Shown piece by piece: positions 35,267 through 45,249 of a stretch of 64,000 nt of DNA (position 1 is its first letter; every line of letters starts with the position of its first letter). Below the pieces are notes generated by a model that saw only the letters and a program-made list of their open reading frames with translations, did not search any database and was not told the origin of the DNA. The translations under genes were made by a program, and so were the position numbers. The DNA comes from Rhodoferax ferrireducens T118 (GTDB lineage Bacteria > Pseudomonadota > Gammaproteobacteria > Burkholderiales > Burkholderiaceae_C). The stretch covers positions 310,001-374,000 of the forward strand of contig NC_007908.1 in the NCBI RefSeq assembly GCF_000013605.1. Reading direction: 5' to 3'.

Positions 35267-36187
35267 ATGGGCCTGGGTCAATTTTCGTACGCCAACAACA
35301 GCAATCGTTTCCTCGCGGTGCCCGAGCTGGCTGCTCAGCCATTCGCGGTGGTCGGCGTTCCTTTTGATGGGGCTGTGACCCATCGACCCGGCGCCCGCTT
35401 TGGGCCGCAGGAGATCCGGCGCGCCAGCTTGATGCTGTGCGACGGTTCACATCCGTTTTTTGGCGTCTCACCGATCGGCCACCTTGGCGATGCCCTTGAC
35501 ATGCGCCTGCCCAATGCATCACCACTGGCCGACGTGCGCCAGCAGATCCAGGCGCAGGCAGCGGCGCTGATGGCCGGGCACCACTGCGTTTTCCTGGGCG
35601 GAGATCATTCGGTCACCTTGCCCCTGTTGCGCGCGGCCCGGGCGCAGCATGGTGAACTCGCCCTGGTGCACTTTGATGCGCACTGCGATACATGGACCGA
35701 TCATTTCGGCGAGCCTTCGGGCCACGGCACCTGGGCCTACGAGGCGATGGCTGAGGGGCTGGTGAGCCCGCGGCATACGGTGCAAATCGGGCTGCGTTCC
35801 AGTGGCGAACGGGCAGCCCGCGAGTATGTGCAGGATCAAGGTGGTTTGATTTTCACCGCCCGGCAATTGCGCGGACTCGATGGGGCCGGGTTGCAACCGG
35901 TGATCGCGCAAATTCGGACCCGACTGGGCCAGCGCCCTTGTTATTTGACACTGGATATCGACTGTCTCGATCCGGCGTTTGCACCCGGCACCGGCACGCC
36001 GGAGCCGGGCGGCCTGAGCAGCTCGCAAGTGCTGACCTTGCTGGAAGAGTTGGCGCCGCTCAACATGATTGGCATGGATTGCGTGGAGGTGGCGCCGGCT
36101 TATGACCATGCTGAACTCACCAGCAGTGCGGCCGCCACGCTGGTTTGGACTTATCTGTGCGGCCAGGTGGCCAAAGTCCTGCTTTGA
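35267..36187 (+). CDS. speB: Agmatinase (ureohydrolase family)
   Basis: A 306-residue Mn-dependent ureohydrolase, the same length as E. coli SpeB, converting agmatine to putrescine and urea. Metal ligands are in GGDHSVTLPLL, VHFDAHCDTW and TLDIDCLDPAFAPGTGTPEP. AAGGAGG before the ATG at 35267 is a strong RBS. It is 12 bases upstream of puuB and heads the polyamine cluster. A guanidinobutyrase or guanidinase activity cannot be excluded by sequence alone, but the puu/pot context favours agmatine. Confidence 0.9.
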   Translation: MGLGQFSYANNSNRFLAVPELAAQPFAVVGVPFDGAVTHRPGARFGPQEIRRASLMLCDGSHPFFGVSPIGHLGDALDMRLPNASPLADVRQQIQAQAAALMAGHHCVFLGGDHSVTLPLLRAARAQHGELALVHFDAHCDTWTDHFGEPSGHGTWAYEAMAEGLVSPRHTVQIGLRSSGERAAREYVQDQGGLIFTARQLRGLDGAGLQPVIAQIRTRLGQRPCYLTLDIDCLDPAFAPGTGTPEPGGLSSSQVLTLLEELAPLNMIGMDCVEVAPAYDHAELTSSAAATLVWTYLCGQVAKVLL

Positions 36188-36199
36188 AAAGTGCCATTC

Positions 36200-37501
36200 A
36201 TGTTGCTTGCGTCAGATACCCAACTGAACCAGAAAAGTTATTACGAAGCCAGCGTACAGCGCGCGCCGGTCGGCCCGCCTTTGCGTGGGGAGCTGAACGC
36301 CGACGTGTTGGTGGTAGGTGCCGGGTTTGCCGGACTGTCGGCGGCCATTGAACTGGCGCAACGCGGCTACCAGGTGGTGGTGCTGGAGGCCGACCGGGTT
36401 TGCAGCGGTGCATCCGGGCGCAACGGCGGCCAGGCGATTGTGGGGTTTTCCGGTGGACAAGCGCCATTTGACCAACAACTCGGCCAAGCCCATGCGCGAC
36501 TGGCGTGGGATATGACGGTGGAAGGCCTGGCCATGATTGATGAGCGCGTCAAAGCGTTCCAGATTGATTGCGATCACGTCAAGGGTTATCTGTACCTGGC
36601 CGACTCCCGGCGCAAAGCGCGCGCGCTGGAAGCCGAATTGACGACCCTGGAGCGTGACTATGGTTTTGTGACGGAGTTGGTGAAAGGTGCCGATGTGCAG
36701 CGCCACATTCAGAGCCCACGCTACTGTGCGGCGGCGTTTGAGCGGCAGTCCGGCCACCTGCATCCGCTGAAGTACGGGCTCGGGCTGGCGCGTGCCGCCA
36801 AGGCGCTGGGGGTGCAGATCTTTGAACACTCGGCGGTGCTGGCCATCAAGCGCGGCAGCCGTTTGATGGCACGCACGGGCGCGGGGGTCGTGACTGCCAA
36901 GTTCGGCGTGCTGGCCGGCAACTGCACGCTGGCTGAATACGGTCCAGCGGTGGCGCCCGATATCACCCCGCGCATCATGCCGGTGGGCACCTACATCATC
37001 GGCACCGCGCCGCTGGCTCCCGGTTTGTGCCGGCGCCTGATCCCGAGCAACGCCAGCGCCTGCGACAACAATTTCATCCTCGATTACTTTCGCTTCAGCG
37101 CCGACCACCGCATGCTGTTTGGTGGCCGGGTCAGCTATACCACCCGAACACCGGCCCACCTGCAAGACACCTTGGCGCGGCGCATGGGCGAGGTGTTCCC
37201 GGCGCTGCGGCAGGTGCCGATTGACTTCGTCTGGGGCGGTTTTGTCGATATCAGCATGAACCGCGCACCCGACTTTGGCCGTTTGGGCGACAACCTGTAT
37301 TACCTGCAGGGTTTTAGCGGCCACGGCGTGGCGTTGACCGGACTGGCCGGGCGCGTGGTGGCGCAAGCGGTGGCCGGGCAAGCCGAGCGCTTTGACGTGT
37401 TTGCGAAGCTGCAGCACCGCAAGTTTCCCGGTGGGCCACTGTTGCGCAGGCCCAGTCTGGTACTTGGCATGCTGTATCACCGGCTGCGCGACGCCCTATA
37501 G
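36200..37501 (+). CDS. puuB: Gamma-glutamylputrescine oxidase (FAD)
   Basis: A 433-residue FAD amine oxidase of the DAO family. The FAD motif is DVLVVGAGFAGLSAAIELAQ at residues 35-54; VCSGASGRNGGQAIVGFSGG is the typical PuuB/OrdL run and QGFSGHGVALTGLAGRVVAQ the C-terminal flavin motif. It oxidises gamma-glutamylputrescine to gamma-glutamyl-aminobutyraldehyde. The ATG at 36200 is 12 bases after speB; the GTG at 36191 is an alternative. Its 3' end overlaps the convergent MocR gene by 6 bases. Confidence 0.92.
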   Translation: MLLASDTQLNQKSYYEASVQRAPVGPPLRGELNADVLVVGAGFAGLSAAIELAQRGYQVVVLEADRVCSGASGRNGGQAIVGFSGGQAPFDQQLGQAHARLAWDMTVEGLAMIDERVKAFQIDCDHVKGYLYLADSRRKARALEAELTTLERDYGFVTELVKGADVQRHIQSPRYCAAAFERQSGHLHPLKYGLGLARAAKALGVQIFEHSAVLAIKRGSRLMARTGAGVVTAKFGVLAGNCTLAEYGPAVAPDITPRIMPVGTYIIGTAPLAPGLCRRLIPSNASACDNNFILDYFRFSADHRMLFGGRVSYTTRTPAHLQDTLARRMGEVFPALRQVPIDFVWGGFVDISMNRAPDFGRLGDNLYYLQGFSGHGVALTGLAGRVVAQAVAGQAERFDVFAKLQHRKFPGGPLLRRPSLVLGMLYHRLRDAL

Positions 37502-38983
37502 AGACTCAAGCTTGGGTGTCAAACATGCCAGTGCGCCAGCAATCGCCTTGGCGACCAGGGGGCCGTAATGCGCAATGTCAGTCAAGGTCGCATAGCCGTA
37601 ACCAATGACCAGACCTTTGGCGTCGGTACGTCGCAGACAATACGCAGACAAGGCGCGCACGGTCAAACCAAGTTCCCCAAGGCGCTGCGCCAGGGCCTTG
37701 TCGTCGAGTGTAGGGGGCAGCCGCACACACAGGTGCAGGCCCTGCTCAGCGCCGGAGATGTGAGCGTATGGCCCAAGGCAGGGCTGCAGCGCGGCGAGCA
37801 GGCACTGCCTGCGTTCGGCGTAGCCCTGGCGGGCACGGCGCAGCGCGCTGGCGAAGTACCCCATTTCAATGAATTCGGCCAGTGCCGCTTGCAGCGGCAT
37901 CTGGCCCGGCCGGTTCAGGTCGTAGTGCGCCTGCTTGAAAGGCGGCACGAGCGTCTTGGGTACGACCAGGTAGCCCAGTTTGAGGCCAGGATAAAGCACT
38001 TTCGAGAATGAACCCAGGTAAAGCACGCGCTGGTCAGTGTCGAGGCCGGCCAGTGACGAAATCGGTGGTCCGCTAAAACGGAATTCACTGTCATAGTCGT
38101 CTTCCAGAACCCAGGCTTTGTGGCGGCGGGCAATCGACAAAATCTGGTGCCGCCGCGCCAGCGACATCACGGCACCGGTCGGGTACTGGTGGGATGGCGT
38201 CACATAGATCAGGCGTGGCGGCACGGCTTCGTCCTCGGCTTGGGGTGCAATACCTTCCTGATCGACCGGCACTGAATGCAGGTTCAAACCGGTCGCCATA
38301 AAGGCTTTGATGGCACCCCAATAGGCCGGGTCCTCCAGCCAGACGGTATCAGAGTGGTCGGCGAGTAGCTGTGCGCACAGTTCCATCGACTGTTGGGTGC
38401 CGCTGGTAATGATGACTTGATCGACATCAAGCGGCACGCTGCGAAAGACGCGCAGATAGTCGGCAACGGCCCGGCGCAGCGGCCAGTAGCCGCCGGAAAA
38501 GTTGTAGTCCAGCATGTCGGGATAGGTCATGCGCCAGTGCTTGTTTTGCAGGCGCTGCCATAAAGCCACGGGAAAAGCGCTGAAGTCGGCGATACCGGGG
38601 GTAAACGGCTGAATCTCAAGTTGCGTGGCACAAAACGTCGTCGCCAGCGCCCGTCCACGTCGGGACAATGTTGCACCCTGCTTCTCGTGGGCTGTCCGGT
38701 GGCGGGGCGCAACCTTGGGGACGCTGTCATTGACAAAAGTGCCGCTGCCGATATGGCTGACCAGATAGCCCTCGACGGCCAACTGGTTGAGTGCCGCCAC
38801 CACGGTATTGCGCGACAGGCCCAAATCCTGCGTCAATTCGCGACTGGACGGCAGGCGCTGACCTGCGCACAATTTGCCATCCAGCATGGCGCGGCGCAGC
38901 GCTTCATATAACTGTCGGTGCAGCGGCAGCTTGGTCTGCAAGCCCAGGCGTGCAATTTCTGTCAATAAATATTCGGAGAGCAT
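37496..38983 (-). CDS. MocR-type GntR-family regulator with aminotransferase domain
   Basis: A 495-residue fusion. Residues 10-80 form a GntR winged HTH (LPLHRQLYEALRRAMLDGKL, SSRELTQDLGLSRNTVVAAL), a linker follows, and the rest is a fold-type I aminotransferase domain with the PLP lysine in YLGSFSKVLYPGLKLGYLVV. Such MocR proteins sense PLP-linked amines, for example GABA in GabR. Being divergent from puuD and flanked by puuB it probably controls this polyamine/GABA cluster. It is in the minus strand between puuB and puuD. Confidence 0.93.
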   Translation of the reverse strand: MLSEYLLTEIARLGLQTKLPLHRQLYEALRRAMLDGKLCAGQRLPSSRELTQDLGLSRNTVVAALNQLAVEGYLVSHIGSGTFVNDSVPKVAPRHRTAHEKQGATLSRRGRALATTFCATQLEIQPFTPGIADFSAFPVALWQRLQNKHWRMTYPDMLDYNFSGGYWPLRRAVADYLRVFRSVPLDVDQVIITSGTQQSMELCAQLLADHSDTVWLEDPAYWGAIKAFMATGLNLHSVPVDQEGIAPQAEDEAVPPRLIYVTPSHQYPTGAVMSLARRHQILSIARRHKAWVLEDDYDSEFRFSGPPISSLAGLDTDQRVLYLGSFSKVLYPGLKLGYLVVPKTLVPPFKQAHYDLNRPGQMPLQAALAEFIEMGYFASALRRARQGYAERRQCLLAALQPCLGPYAHISGAEQGLHLCVRLPPTLDDKALAQRLGELGLTVRALSAYCLRRTDAKGLVIGYGYATLTDIAHYGPLVAKAIAGALACLTPKLESL

Positions 38984-39018
38984 AAAGTGGCACCATCAAC
39001 TGGGTTAAACCGGCCCCT

Positions 39019-39045
39019 ATTGTGAACCAATTGCGCGGGCACAAT
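39019..39045. promoter_or_regulatory. Candidate operator between mocR and puuD
   Basis: ATTGTG (39019-39024) and CACAAT (39040-39045) form an inverted repeat with a 15-base spacer in the 86-base divergent gap. It is a plausible site for the MocR-type regulator; symmetry is short, so confidence is low. Confidence 0.3.
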
Positions 39046-39069
39046 GGTGAAAAGAATACCGAGTCAGTT

Positions 39070-39891
39070 ATGACAAAACCGCCTTCCGGGGTCCGGCGAC
39101 CGACAACCCAGAGCGCCAAACGCAAACCCGTGGTGCTGATGTCCATGGGCGCACAGGAACGCCACGGCCATCCGTATCAAGTGATGACCGTCAAGTACAT
39201 TCGGCCACTGATTGAGCACGCAGGCTGTGTGCCGGTGCTGGCGCCGACCTGTTTTGGCACCCAAGACATCGAACAATACCTGTCCATGGTCGATGGGGTT
39301 TACCTGACCGGCGCCGGTACAAATATTGATCCGGCACTGTACGGCCAGCCCAATCTGACGCCCGAAAAAGCGCAGGACAAAGATCGCGACCTGTTTGATT
39401 TGCCGACCATTCGCATGGCGCTGGCGATGGGCCTGCCGCTACTTGGTGTTTGCCGCGGGATGCAGGAAATGAACGTCGCGTTTGGTGGCGACATCCATCA
39501 GCAGCTTTACACGATTCCCAAGCTGAAGGATCACCGCGAGGACCCCGCCGCGCCGGTTTCTGAACAGTACGCTGCGAGCCACAAGGTGCGCCTGGTTCCT
39601 GGCACCTGGTTCGCCGGTTTGATGCAGCAGGATGAAATTGCGGTCAACTCCTTGCATGGTCAGTGCATCAAGACGCTGGGTCATGGCCTGCAAGCCCTGG
39701 CGCATGCGGAGGATGGCGTCATAGAAGCCATCCACCTTCCGGAGTTCGCGCAATTTACCCTGGGTGTGCAATGGCACCCGGAGTGGATGGCGGCGCAGAA
39801 CCCGCACTCGATCCGCTTGTTCGAAGCCTTCGGTGCAGCCTGTCGCGCACGACAATGTGCACGATGGTCTGGTTCCGAGCATGTGCTGTAG
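39070..39891 (+). CDS. puuD: Gamma-glutamyl-gamma-aminobutyrate hydrolase
   Basis: A 273-residue class I glutamine amidotransferase-like hydrolase that releases GABA and glutamate. The nucleophile Cys is in LLGVCRGMQEMNVAFGG; the catalytic His and following Glu are in TLGVQWHPEWMA. DGVYLTGAGTNIDPALYG is the PuuD substrate region. The ATG at 39070 was chosen; the frame is open upstream to a GTG at 39022. Its stop is 22 bases before puuA. First gene of the eight-gene polyamine operon. Confidence 0.93.
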   Translation: MTKPPSGVRRPTTQSAKRKPVVLMSMGAQERHGHPYQVMTVKYIRPLIEHAGCVPVLAPTCFGTQDIEQYLSMVDGVYLTGAGTNIDPALYGQPNLTPEKAQDKDRDLFDLPTIRMALAMGLPLLGVCRGMQEMNVAFGGDIHQQLYTIPKLKDHREDPAAPVSEQYAASHKVRLVPGTWFAGLMQQDEIAVNSLHGQCIKTLGHGLQALAHAEDGVIEAIHLPEFAQFTLGVQWHPEWMAAQNPHSIRLFEAFGAACRARQCARWSGSEHVL

Positions 39892-39913
39892 AAAACACCA
39901 AGAGGAGTAACTG

Positions 39914-41281
39914 ATGAACGACAAGAAAACCATGAACTTCAATGATTTGGAGCAATGGCTCAATGAGCGCCGCGTGACCGAGGTGGAGTGTCTGGTGCCC
40001 GACTTGACCGGTGTCGCGCGCGGAAAAATTCTTCCACGCGCCAAGTTCACTGAAGACCGGGGTATGCGCTTGCCGCAGGCGATCGTGGCGATGGGTGTGA
40101 CGGGAGAGTTTCCTGAAAGTGGGCCGTACTACGACGTGATTGACCCCACCGACAAGGATATGCAGTTGCGCCCAGACCCCACGACGGTGCGCATCGTCCC
40201 GTGGGCCACCGACCCCACGGCCCAGGTGATTCACGACTGCTTCGACCACCAGGGCAACTTGGTGCCTTATGCGCCGCGCACTGTCTTGCGTCGGGTCTGC
40301 GATTTGTTCGCCGCGCAAGGCCTGCAACCCATTGTGGCACCCGAACTTGAGTTCTATCTCACGGCTCGCAACACCGACCCCAACACCTTGCTGCGGGCAC
40401 CGGTTGGTCGAAGCGGACGCTCCGAAACCTCGCGCCAAGCCTACAGTATTGATGCGGTCAACGAGTTTGACCCCTTGTTTGAAGAAATTTACGATTTCTG
40501 CGACAAGATGGAACTCAATGTCGACACCTTGATCCATGAAGTCGGTGCCGGCCAGATGGAAATCAATTTTTTCCATGCCGAGCCTCTGGGGCTGGCGGAC
40601 GAAGTGTTCTTTTTCAAGCGCACGGTTCGTGAGTCGGCGCTGCGCCATGACATGTATGCCACTTTCATGGCCAAACCGATTGCCGGCGAGCCGGGCAGTG
40701 CCATGCATGTGCACCAAAGTCTGCTGGATGTGGCGACCGGCAAAAATGTATTCAGCAACGAGGACGGCACGCCATCCGAGACTTTTATGCACTACATCGG
40801 CGGCTTGCAGCGCTACATTCCGGCGGCCATGGTGCTGGTGGCGCCTTACGTCAACAGCTACCGCCGGCTGTCGCGCAATTCGGCGGCACCGATCAACATT
40901 GAATGGGGCTATGACAACCGGACCGTGGGCATCCGCTCGCCGATATCGTCGCCGCAAGCGCGTCGGGTTGAAAACCGTGTGATCGGTGCCGATGCCAATC
41001 CCTATGTGGCCATGGCCATGACCCTGGCCTGTGGCTACCTGGGAATAAAAAACAAGATCAAGCCCAAGCCGGAGATGAAGGGCGACGCCTACCTGGCGCC
41101 CTATTCCCTGCCCCGCAGTCTGGGCGAGGCGCTGGACTGGTTGCGCCGCGAATCGGACCTGCATGAGGTGCTTGGCAAGGAATTCATCACGGTGTACTCC
41201 GAAATCAAGGAGCTTGAGTTTGATGAATTCATGAAGGTGATTTCGCCCTGGGAGCGCGAGCATCTGCTGTTGCATGTTTAA
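39914..41281 (+). CDS. puuA: Gamma-glutamylputrescine synthetase
   Basis: A 455-residue glutamine-synthetase-family ligase that joins glutamate to putrescine with ATP. Typical features are DLTGVARGKILPRAKFTEDR, the metal site ELEFYLT, the HEVGAGQMEINFFHAEPL motif, and AGEPGSAMHVHQSLLDVATG. The latter two are diagnostic for PuuA and distinguish it from GlnA. AGAGGAG precedes the ATG. It feeds PuuB, whose gene is on the other side of the regulator. Confidence 0.94.
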   Translation: MNDKKTMNFNDLEQWLNERRVTEVECLVPDLTGVARGKILPRAKFTEDRGMRLPQAIVAMGVTGEFPESGPYYDVIDPTDKDMQLRPDPTTVRIVPWATDPTAQVIHDCFDHQGNLVPYAPRTVLRRVCDLFAAQGLQPIVAPELEFYLTARNTDPNTLLRAPVGRSGRSETSRQAYSIDAVNEFDPLFEEIYDFCDKMELNVDTLIHEVGAGQMEINFFHAEPLGLADEVFFFKRTVRESALRHDMYATFMAKPIAGEPGSAMHVHQSLLDVATGKNVFSNEDGTPSETFMHYIGGLQRYIPAAMVLVAPYVNSYRRLSRNSAAPINIEWGYDNRTVGIRSPISSPQARRVENRVIGADANPYVAMAMTLACGYLGIKNKIKPKPEMKGDAYLAPYSLPRSLGEALDWLRRESDLHEVLGKEFITVYSEIKELEFDEFMKVISPWEREHLLLHV

Positions 41282-41342
41282 CCCCTGTGTTTGAGTCTGC
41301 CCGCCAGCGCTGTCACGTCCGAACCCGTTTGAGGAGCCTCCC

Positions 41343-42779
41343 ATGAACCCGTCGACCCTGATTCCACCGCCCGCATGGGTACGCCGCACCGAGCAATACG
41401 ACACCCAGGCGTTGCAGGCGCTCGACAGTGCGCACTTCATTCATCCCTTCACCGATCACGGCGACCTGGCGACACGCGGTGCGCGCGTGATCACCCGGGC
41501 CGAGGGTGTTTACATCTGGGACTCGGAAGGCGAGAAACTGCTCGACGCCATGAGTGGTTTGTGGTGTGTCAACGTCGGATATGGACGCAAGGAGTTGGCC
41601 GATGCCGCCTACCAGCAAATGATGACGCTGCCGTTCTACAACAGTTTTTTCCAGACCACCAATGTGCCTGCCGTCAAACTGGCGGCGCGTCTGGCCTCCC
41701 TGGCACCCGAAGTGGACGGCCGCAGCTTTCAACATGTCTTTTATTCATCCAGTGGCAGTGAAAGCAATGACTCCAACGTGCGCATGGTGCGTCGTTATTG
41801 GGACCTGCTGGGCCAGCCGCAGCGCAAGGTCATCATCAGTCGGCTTAACGCCTACCATGGCAGCACCATGGCGGGCGCCTCGCTGGGCGGCATGAGTGGC
41901 ATGCACGCACAAGGGGATTTGCCCATTCCCAAGATCACCCACATTGGCCAGCCTTATTTTTTTGAAAACGGCCTGCCCGGTGAAAGTGAGGCTGAGTTTG
42001 GACTGCGTGCGGCTGGCTGGCTGGAGGCGAAAATTGTCGAAGTCGGTGCCGATAAGGTGGCCGCGTTCATTGCCGAGCCCATTCAGGGCGCCGGTGGCGT
42101 CATCATTCCGCCTGCGACCTACTGGCCCGAGATCCAGCGCATCGTCGACAAGTACAACATCCTGCTCGTCAGTGATGAAGTGATCTGTGCGTTTGGACGT
42201 CTCGGACATTGGTTCGCCTATGAAAAATTTGGCTACAAACCCGATCTGGTGACCTTCGCCAAGGCCGTCACCAGTGGCTACATCCCGCTGGGCGGGGTCA
42301 TGGTGGGAGACCGCGTTGCCAAGGTGCTGATTGAAAAAGGTGGCGAGTTCAACCACGGTTATACGTACAGTGGGCACCCAGTTGCATGCGCGGTAGGCTT
42401 GGCCAATCTGGCCATCATGGAGCGCGAGCAACTGCCGCAACGTGTGCGCGACGACATTGGTCCTTATCTGGCGCGTGGCTTTGAGAAAATCGCTGAACAC
42501 GCGCTGGTCGGCGTGGCTGAAACCTGCGGTTTTACGGCAGGTCTGGTTCTGGTCAAGAACAAAAAACGGCGCGAGCGTTTTGCCGAGGCGCTGGGGGTCG
42601 GCATGATGTGCCGCGGACACTGCTTTCAAAACGGGCTGATCATGCGCGCCGTGGGTGACCGCATGATCATCGCGCCGCCATTGACCATGACGCACGACGA
42701 TATTGACGAGATGCTGCGCCTGATTCGACAGGCGCTCGATTTAACGCAACAGGAATTGCACCAAAAAGGGCTGATCTGA
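41343..42779 (+). CDS. spuC: Putrescine--pyruvate aminotransferase (class III)
   Basis: A 478-residue class III PLP aminotransferase. The N-terminal HPFTDHGDLATRGARVITRA, the YSSSGSESNDSNVRMVRRYW motif, the PLP Asp/aromatic segment LLVSDEVICAFGRLGHWFAY, and the Schiff-base Lys in VTFAKAVTSGYIPLGGVMVG match the SpuC/Pseudomonas omega-transaminase branch. It would transaminate putrescine to 4-aminobutyraldehyde. GAGGAG lies 6 bases upstream of the ATG at 41343. Substrate assignment relies on the operon. Confidence 0.9.
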   Translation: MNPSTLIPPPAWVRRTEQYDTQALQALDSAHFIHPFTDHGDLATRGARVITRAEGVYIWDSEGEKLLDAMSGLWCVNVGYGRKELADAAYQQMMTLPFYNSFFQTTNVPAVKLAARLASLAPEVDGRSFQHVFYSSSGSESNDSNVRMVRRYWDLLGQPQRKVIISRLNAYHGSTMAGASLGGMSGMHAQGDLPIPKITHIGQPYFFENGLPGESEAEFGLRAAGWLEAKIVEVGADKVAAFIAEPIQGAGGVIIPPATYWPEIQRIVDKYNILLVSDEVICAFGRLGHWFAYEKFGYKPDLVTFAKAVTSGYIPLGGVMVGDRVAKVLIEKGGEFNHGYTYSGHPVACAVGLANLAIMEREQLPQRVRDDIGPYLARGFEKIAEHALVGVAETCGFTAGLVLVKNKKRRERFAEALGVGMMCRGHCFQNGLIMRAVGDRMIIAPPLTMTHDDIDEMLRLIRQALDLTQQELHQKGLI

Positions 42780-42869
42780 GCGTTTATCCCAGTAGTTCTG
42801 TGGCGTGTTTTTTGCTAGCCTCACACTCGTATTACCTTTATTTTCTTTCTCACAAACGGAGTGTTCTTC

Positions 42870-44039
42870 ATGATGAAAAAGTATCTATGGTCATTTGCGC
42901 TGTCTGCGCTGGTGTTGGCTGCTTGCGGAAAGAAAGAGGAGCCACCTGCGCCCGTGGCGGTACCCGCTACGGTGGTGAGCGCGCCCGCACCGGTGGCGCA
43001 GAACAGCGAAGAAAAAGTCCTCAACATCTACAACTGGCCTGACTACATCCCTGAGGGCATGATGGCTGCTTTCGAGAAAGAGAGCGGAATCAAGGTCAAT
43101 TACGACACCTTCGAGACCAACGAAGCGCTGCATGCCAAGCTGGTGGCGGGCAACACCGGTTATGACATCGTGGTGCCCGGCTCGGTGTTTGCCAAACCAC
43201 AGATCGAAGGCGGCATGTTCCAGCCCCTGGACAAGGCCAAGATCAAGAACCTGGGCAACCTGGACTCAAACATCATGGCCACGCTGGCTAAAAACACCGA
43301 CCCCGGCAACAAGTACCTGGTCCCCTGGGCCTGGGGCTTTACCACCGTGGGCATCAACAAGACCAAGGTCGCCAAGGCGCTGGGCAAAACACCCATGCCT
43401 GAAAACGCCTGGGACCTGGTGTTCAAGCCCGAATACACCAGCAAGTTGAAATCCTGCGGTATTGCCTACCTGGATTCGCCTACCGAAATCATCCCGGCGG
43501 CGTTGCACTACATCGGCAAGGATGCGTATTCGAACGATCCGGCCGATTACAAGCTCGCGAATGAGATGTTGGCCAAGGTGCGCAAAGATGTGCGCATTTT
43601 CAGCTCGACCATGATCGACGACATTGCTGGCGGCAAAGCCTGCGTGGCCATTGGGTGGTCGGGCGACATCAACATCGCGGCAAATCGCGCCAAAGAAAAC
43701 AAGTCCAAAGACGTCATCGAGTCGCTGTTGCCCAGCACCGGTGCACTGATTTTCTTTGACACCATGGCCATCACCAAAGATGCCAAGCACCCCAACAACG
43801 CGCTGGCCTTCATCGACTTCTATCTGCGTCCTGAAAACGCCGCTCGCATGGCCAACGAAATGAACTACCCGACGGCGAACAAGGCAGCGATGGACAAAAT
43901 CAAGCCTGAAATTGCTGGCAACAAGACCATTTTTGTTGAGTCAGACTACTTTGCCAAGATGATTGCCCCGAGCAGCTTCACCAATGAAGCACGCGAGGCC
44001 ATGGCCACGGTCTACAACAGCTTCAAAAAGGGCAAGTAA
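42870..44039 (+). CDS. potF: Putrescine ABC transporter, periplasmic binding protein
   Basis: A 389-residue lipoprotein. The N-terminus MMKKYLWSFALSALVLAACG has a lipobox at C19, then an Ala/Pro linker. The binding protein begins VLNIYNWPDYIPEGMMAAFE, the PotF/PotD signature, with LYIGKDAYSNDPAD-type middle (ALHYIGKDAYSNDPADYKLA) and WSGDINIAANRAKENK. GGAG lies 8 bases before the ATG at 42870. A terminator-like hairpin follows, before potG. It delivers putrescine to the PotGHI permease. Confidence 0.93.
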   Translation: MMKKYLWSFALSALVLAACGKKEEPPAPVAVPATVVSAPAPVAQNSEEKVLNIYNWPDYIPEGMMAAFEKESGIKVNYDTFETNEALHAKLVAGNTGYDIVVPGSVFAKPQIEGGMFQPLDKAKIKNLGNLDSNIMATLAKNTDPGNKYLVPWAWGFTTVGINKTKVAKALGKTPMPENAWDLVFKPEYTSKLKSCGIAYLDSPTEIIPAALHYIGKDAYSNDPADYKLANEMLAKVRKDVRIFSSTMIDDIAGGKACVAIGWSGDINIAANRAKENKSKDVIESLLPSTGALIFFDTMAITKDAKHPNNALAFIDFYLRPENAARMANEMNYPTANKAAMDKIKPEIAGNKTIFVESDYFAKMIAPSSFTNEAREAMATVYNSFKKGK

Positions 44040-44061
44040 GCCTTTTTTGGCTTGCTTGGTC

Positions 44062-44099
44062 AAGGGCTGTTTGTACGCTGGGTATAAGCAGCCCTTTTT
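44062..44099 (+). terminator. Rho-independent terminator/attenuator between potF and potG
   Basis: AAGGGCTG (44062-44069) pairs perfectly with CAGCCCTT (44089-44096); a 19-base loop separates them and TTT follows. Placed inside the operon it probably ends most transcripts after potF, giving more binding protein than permease. Confidence 0.75.
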
Positions 44100-44136
44100 A
44101 CGTGTTCGGTTGAATGTTCAAACCTGAGGTCTACGC

Positions 44137-45237
44137 ATGGCTGACGCTGGCTCCAGAGACAATTACCTGGTGACCGAAAAACTGGTCAAACGCTTTGACG
44201 AGGCGGTGGCGGTTGATGAGGTGGATTTGTCGATCAAACAGGGCGAGATTTTTGCTCTGTTGGGCAGCTCAGGCTGTGGCAAGTCCACCCTGCTGCGGAT
44301 GCTGGCCGGGTTTGAGACACCCACCTCCGGGCGGATTTTGCTCAGCGGGCAGGATGTGGCCAGGCTGGCGCCCTATGAGCGGCCCTTCAACATGATGTTT
44401 CAGTCGTATGCCTTGTTTCCGCATCTTGATATTTGGGAAAACATCGCCTTTGGCCTCAAGCGCGAGGGGCTACCCAAAAGCGACATTCAGCAGCGTGTCG
44501 GCGAAATGCTCGACCTGGTGCAGCTCACCCCGTATGCCAAACGCAAGCCGCACCAGCTGTCGGGTGGCCAGCAGCAACGCGTGGCGCTGGCGCGCAGTCT
44601 GGCGAAAAAGCCCAAGGTGCTGCTGCTGGACGAGCCGCTTGGGGCGCTGGACAAGAAGTTGCGCGAGCAGACCCAGTTTGAGCTGGTCAATATCATCGAA
44701 AAAGTCGGCGTGACTTGCGTCATGGTGACGCATGATCAGGAAGAAGCCATGACCATGGCCGGGCGTATTGCCGTCATGAGCAAGGGACGGGTGCTGCAGG
44801 TGGGTTCACCTGAAGAGGTTTATGAACATCCCTCCAGTCGTTTCGTGGCGGATTTCATTGGCAACGTGAATTTGTTTGACGGCAGGTTGAGCATTGATCA
44901 GCCAGACCATTGTGCGGTGGCCACCAGCATGGGTGAAATCCATGTCAGTCACGGTGTGAGTGGGGCGCTGAACATGCCGTCTGCGATTGCGGTGCGGCCA
45001 GAAAAAATTGAAATCAACAGAGAACGTCCGGCCGCAGATCACAACGTATTTGCCGGCAAAGTCAAAGAAATCGCTTACTTCGGCTCGTACAACACCTTTA
45101 TCGTTCAGACGGAAGACGGCAAGCGGGTCAAGATAACCGAGGCCAATACCTCGCGCCACGAGCTGAGCCACATCACCTGGGAAGACGATGTGTTCTTTTG
45201 GTGGAGCGACGGCGCGGGCGTCGTGTTGCGCGACTAA
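44137..45237 (+). CDS. potG: Putrescine ABC transporter, ATPase
   Basis: A 366-residue ABC ATPase. Walker A is GSSGCGKST near residue 43, the Q-loop is in [11 protein letters not shown], the signature is [20 protein letters not shown], Walker [12 protein letters not shown], and the switch His in [10 protein letters not shown]. The C-terminal 120 residues are a TOBE-type domain ([14 protein letters not shown]). GAGG lies 7 bases before the ATG. It stops 12 bases before potH. Confidence 0.95.
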   Translation: MADAGSRDNYLVTEKLVKRFDEAVAVDEVDLSIKQGEIFALLGSSGCGKSTLLRMLAGFETPTSGRILLSGQDVARLAPYERPFNMMFQSYALFPHLDIWENIAFGLKREGLPKSDIQQRVGEMLDLVQLTPYAKRKPHQLSGGQQQRVALARSLAKKPKVLLLDEPLGALDKKLREQTQFELVNIIEKVGVTCVMVTHDQEEAMTMAGRIAVMSKGRVLQVGSPEEVYEHPSSRFVADFIGNVNLFDGRLSIDQPDHCAVATSMGEIHVSHGVSGALNMPSAIAVRPEKIEINRERPAADHNVFAGKVKEIAYFGSYNTFIVQTEDGKRVKITEANTSRHELSHITWEDDVFFWWSDGAGVVLRD

Positions 45238-45249
45238 GCGGGGTGCGCT

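Noticed and set aside
39755..41440. Long minus-strand frame opposite puuD and puuA
   Set aside because: Antisense of two clear metabolic genes, compositionally biased, no motifs.
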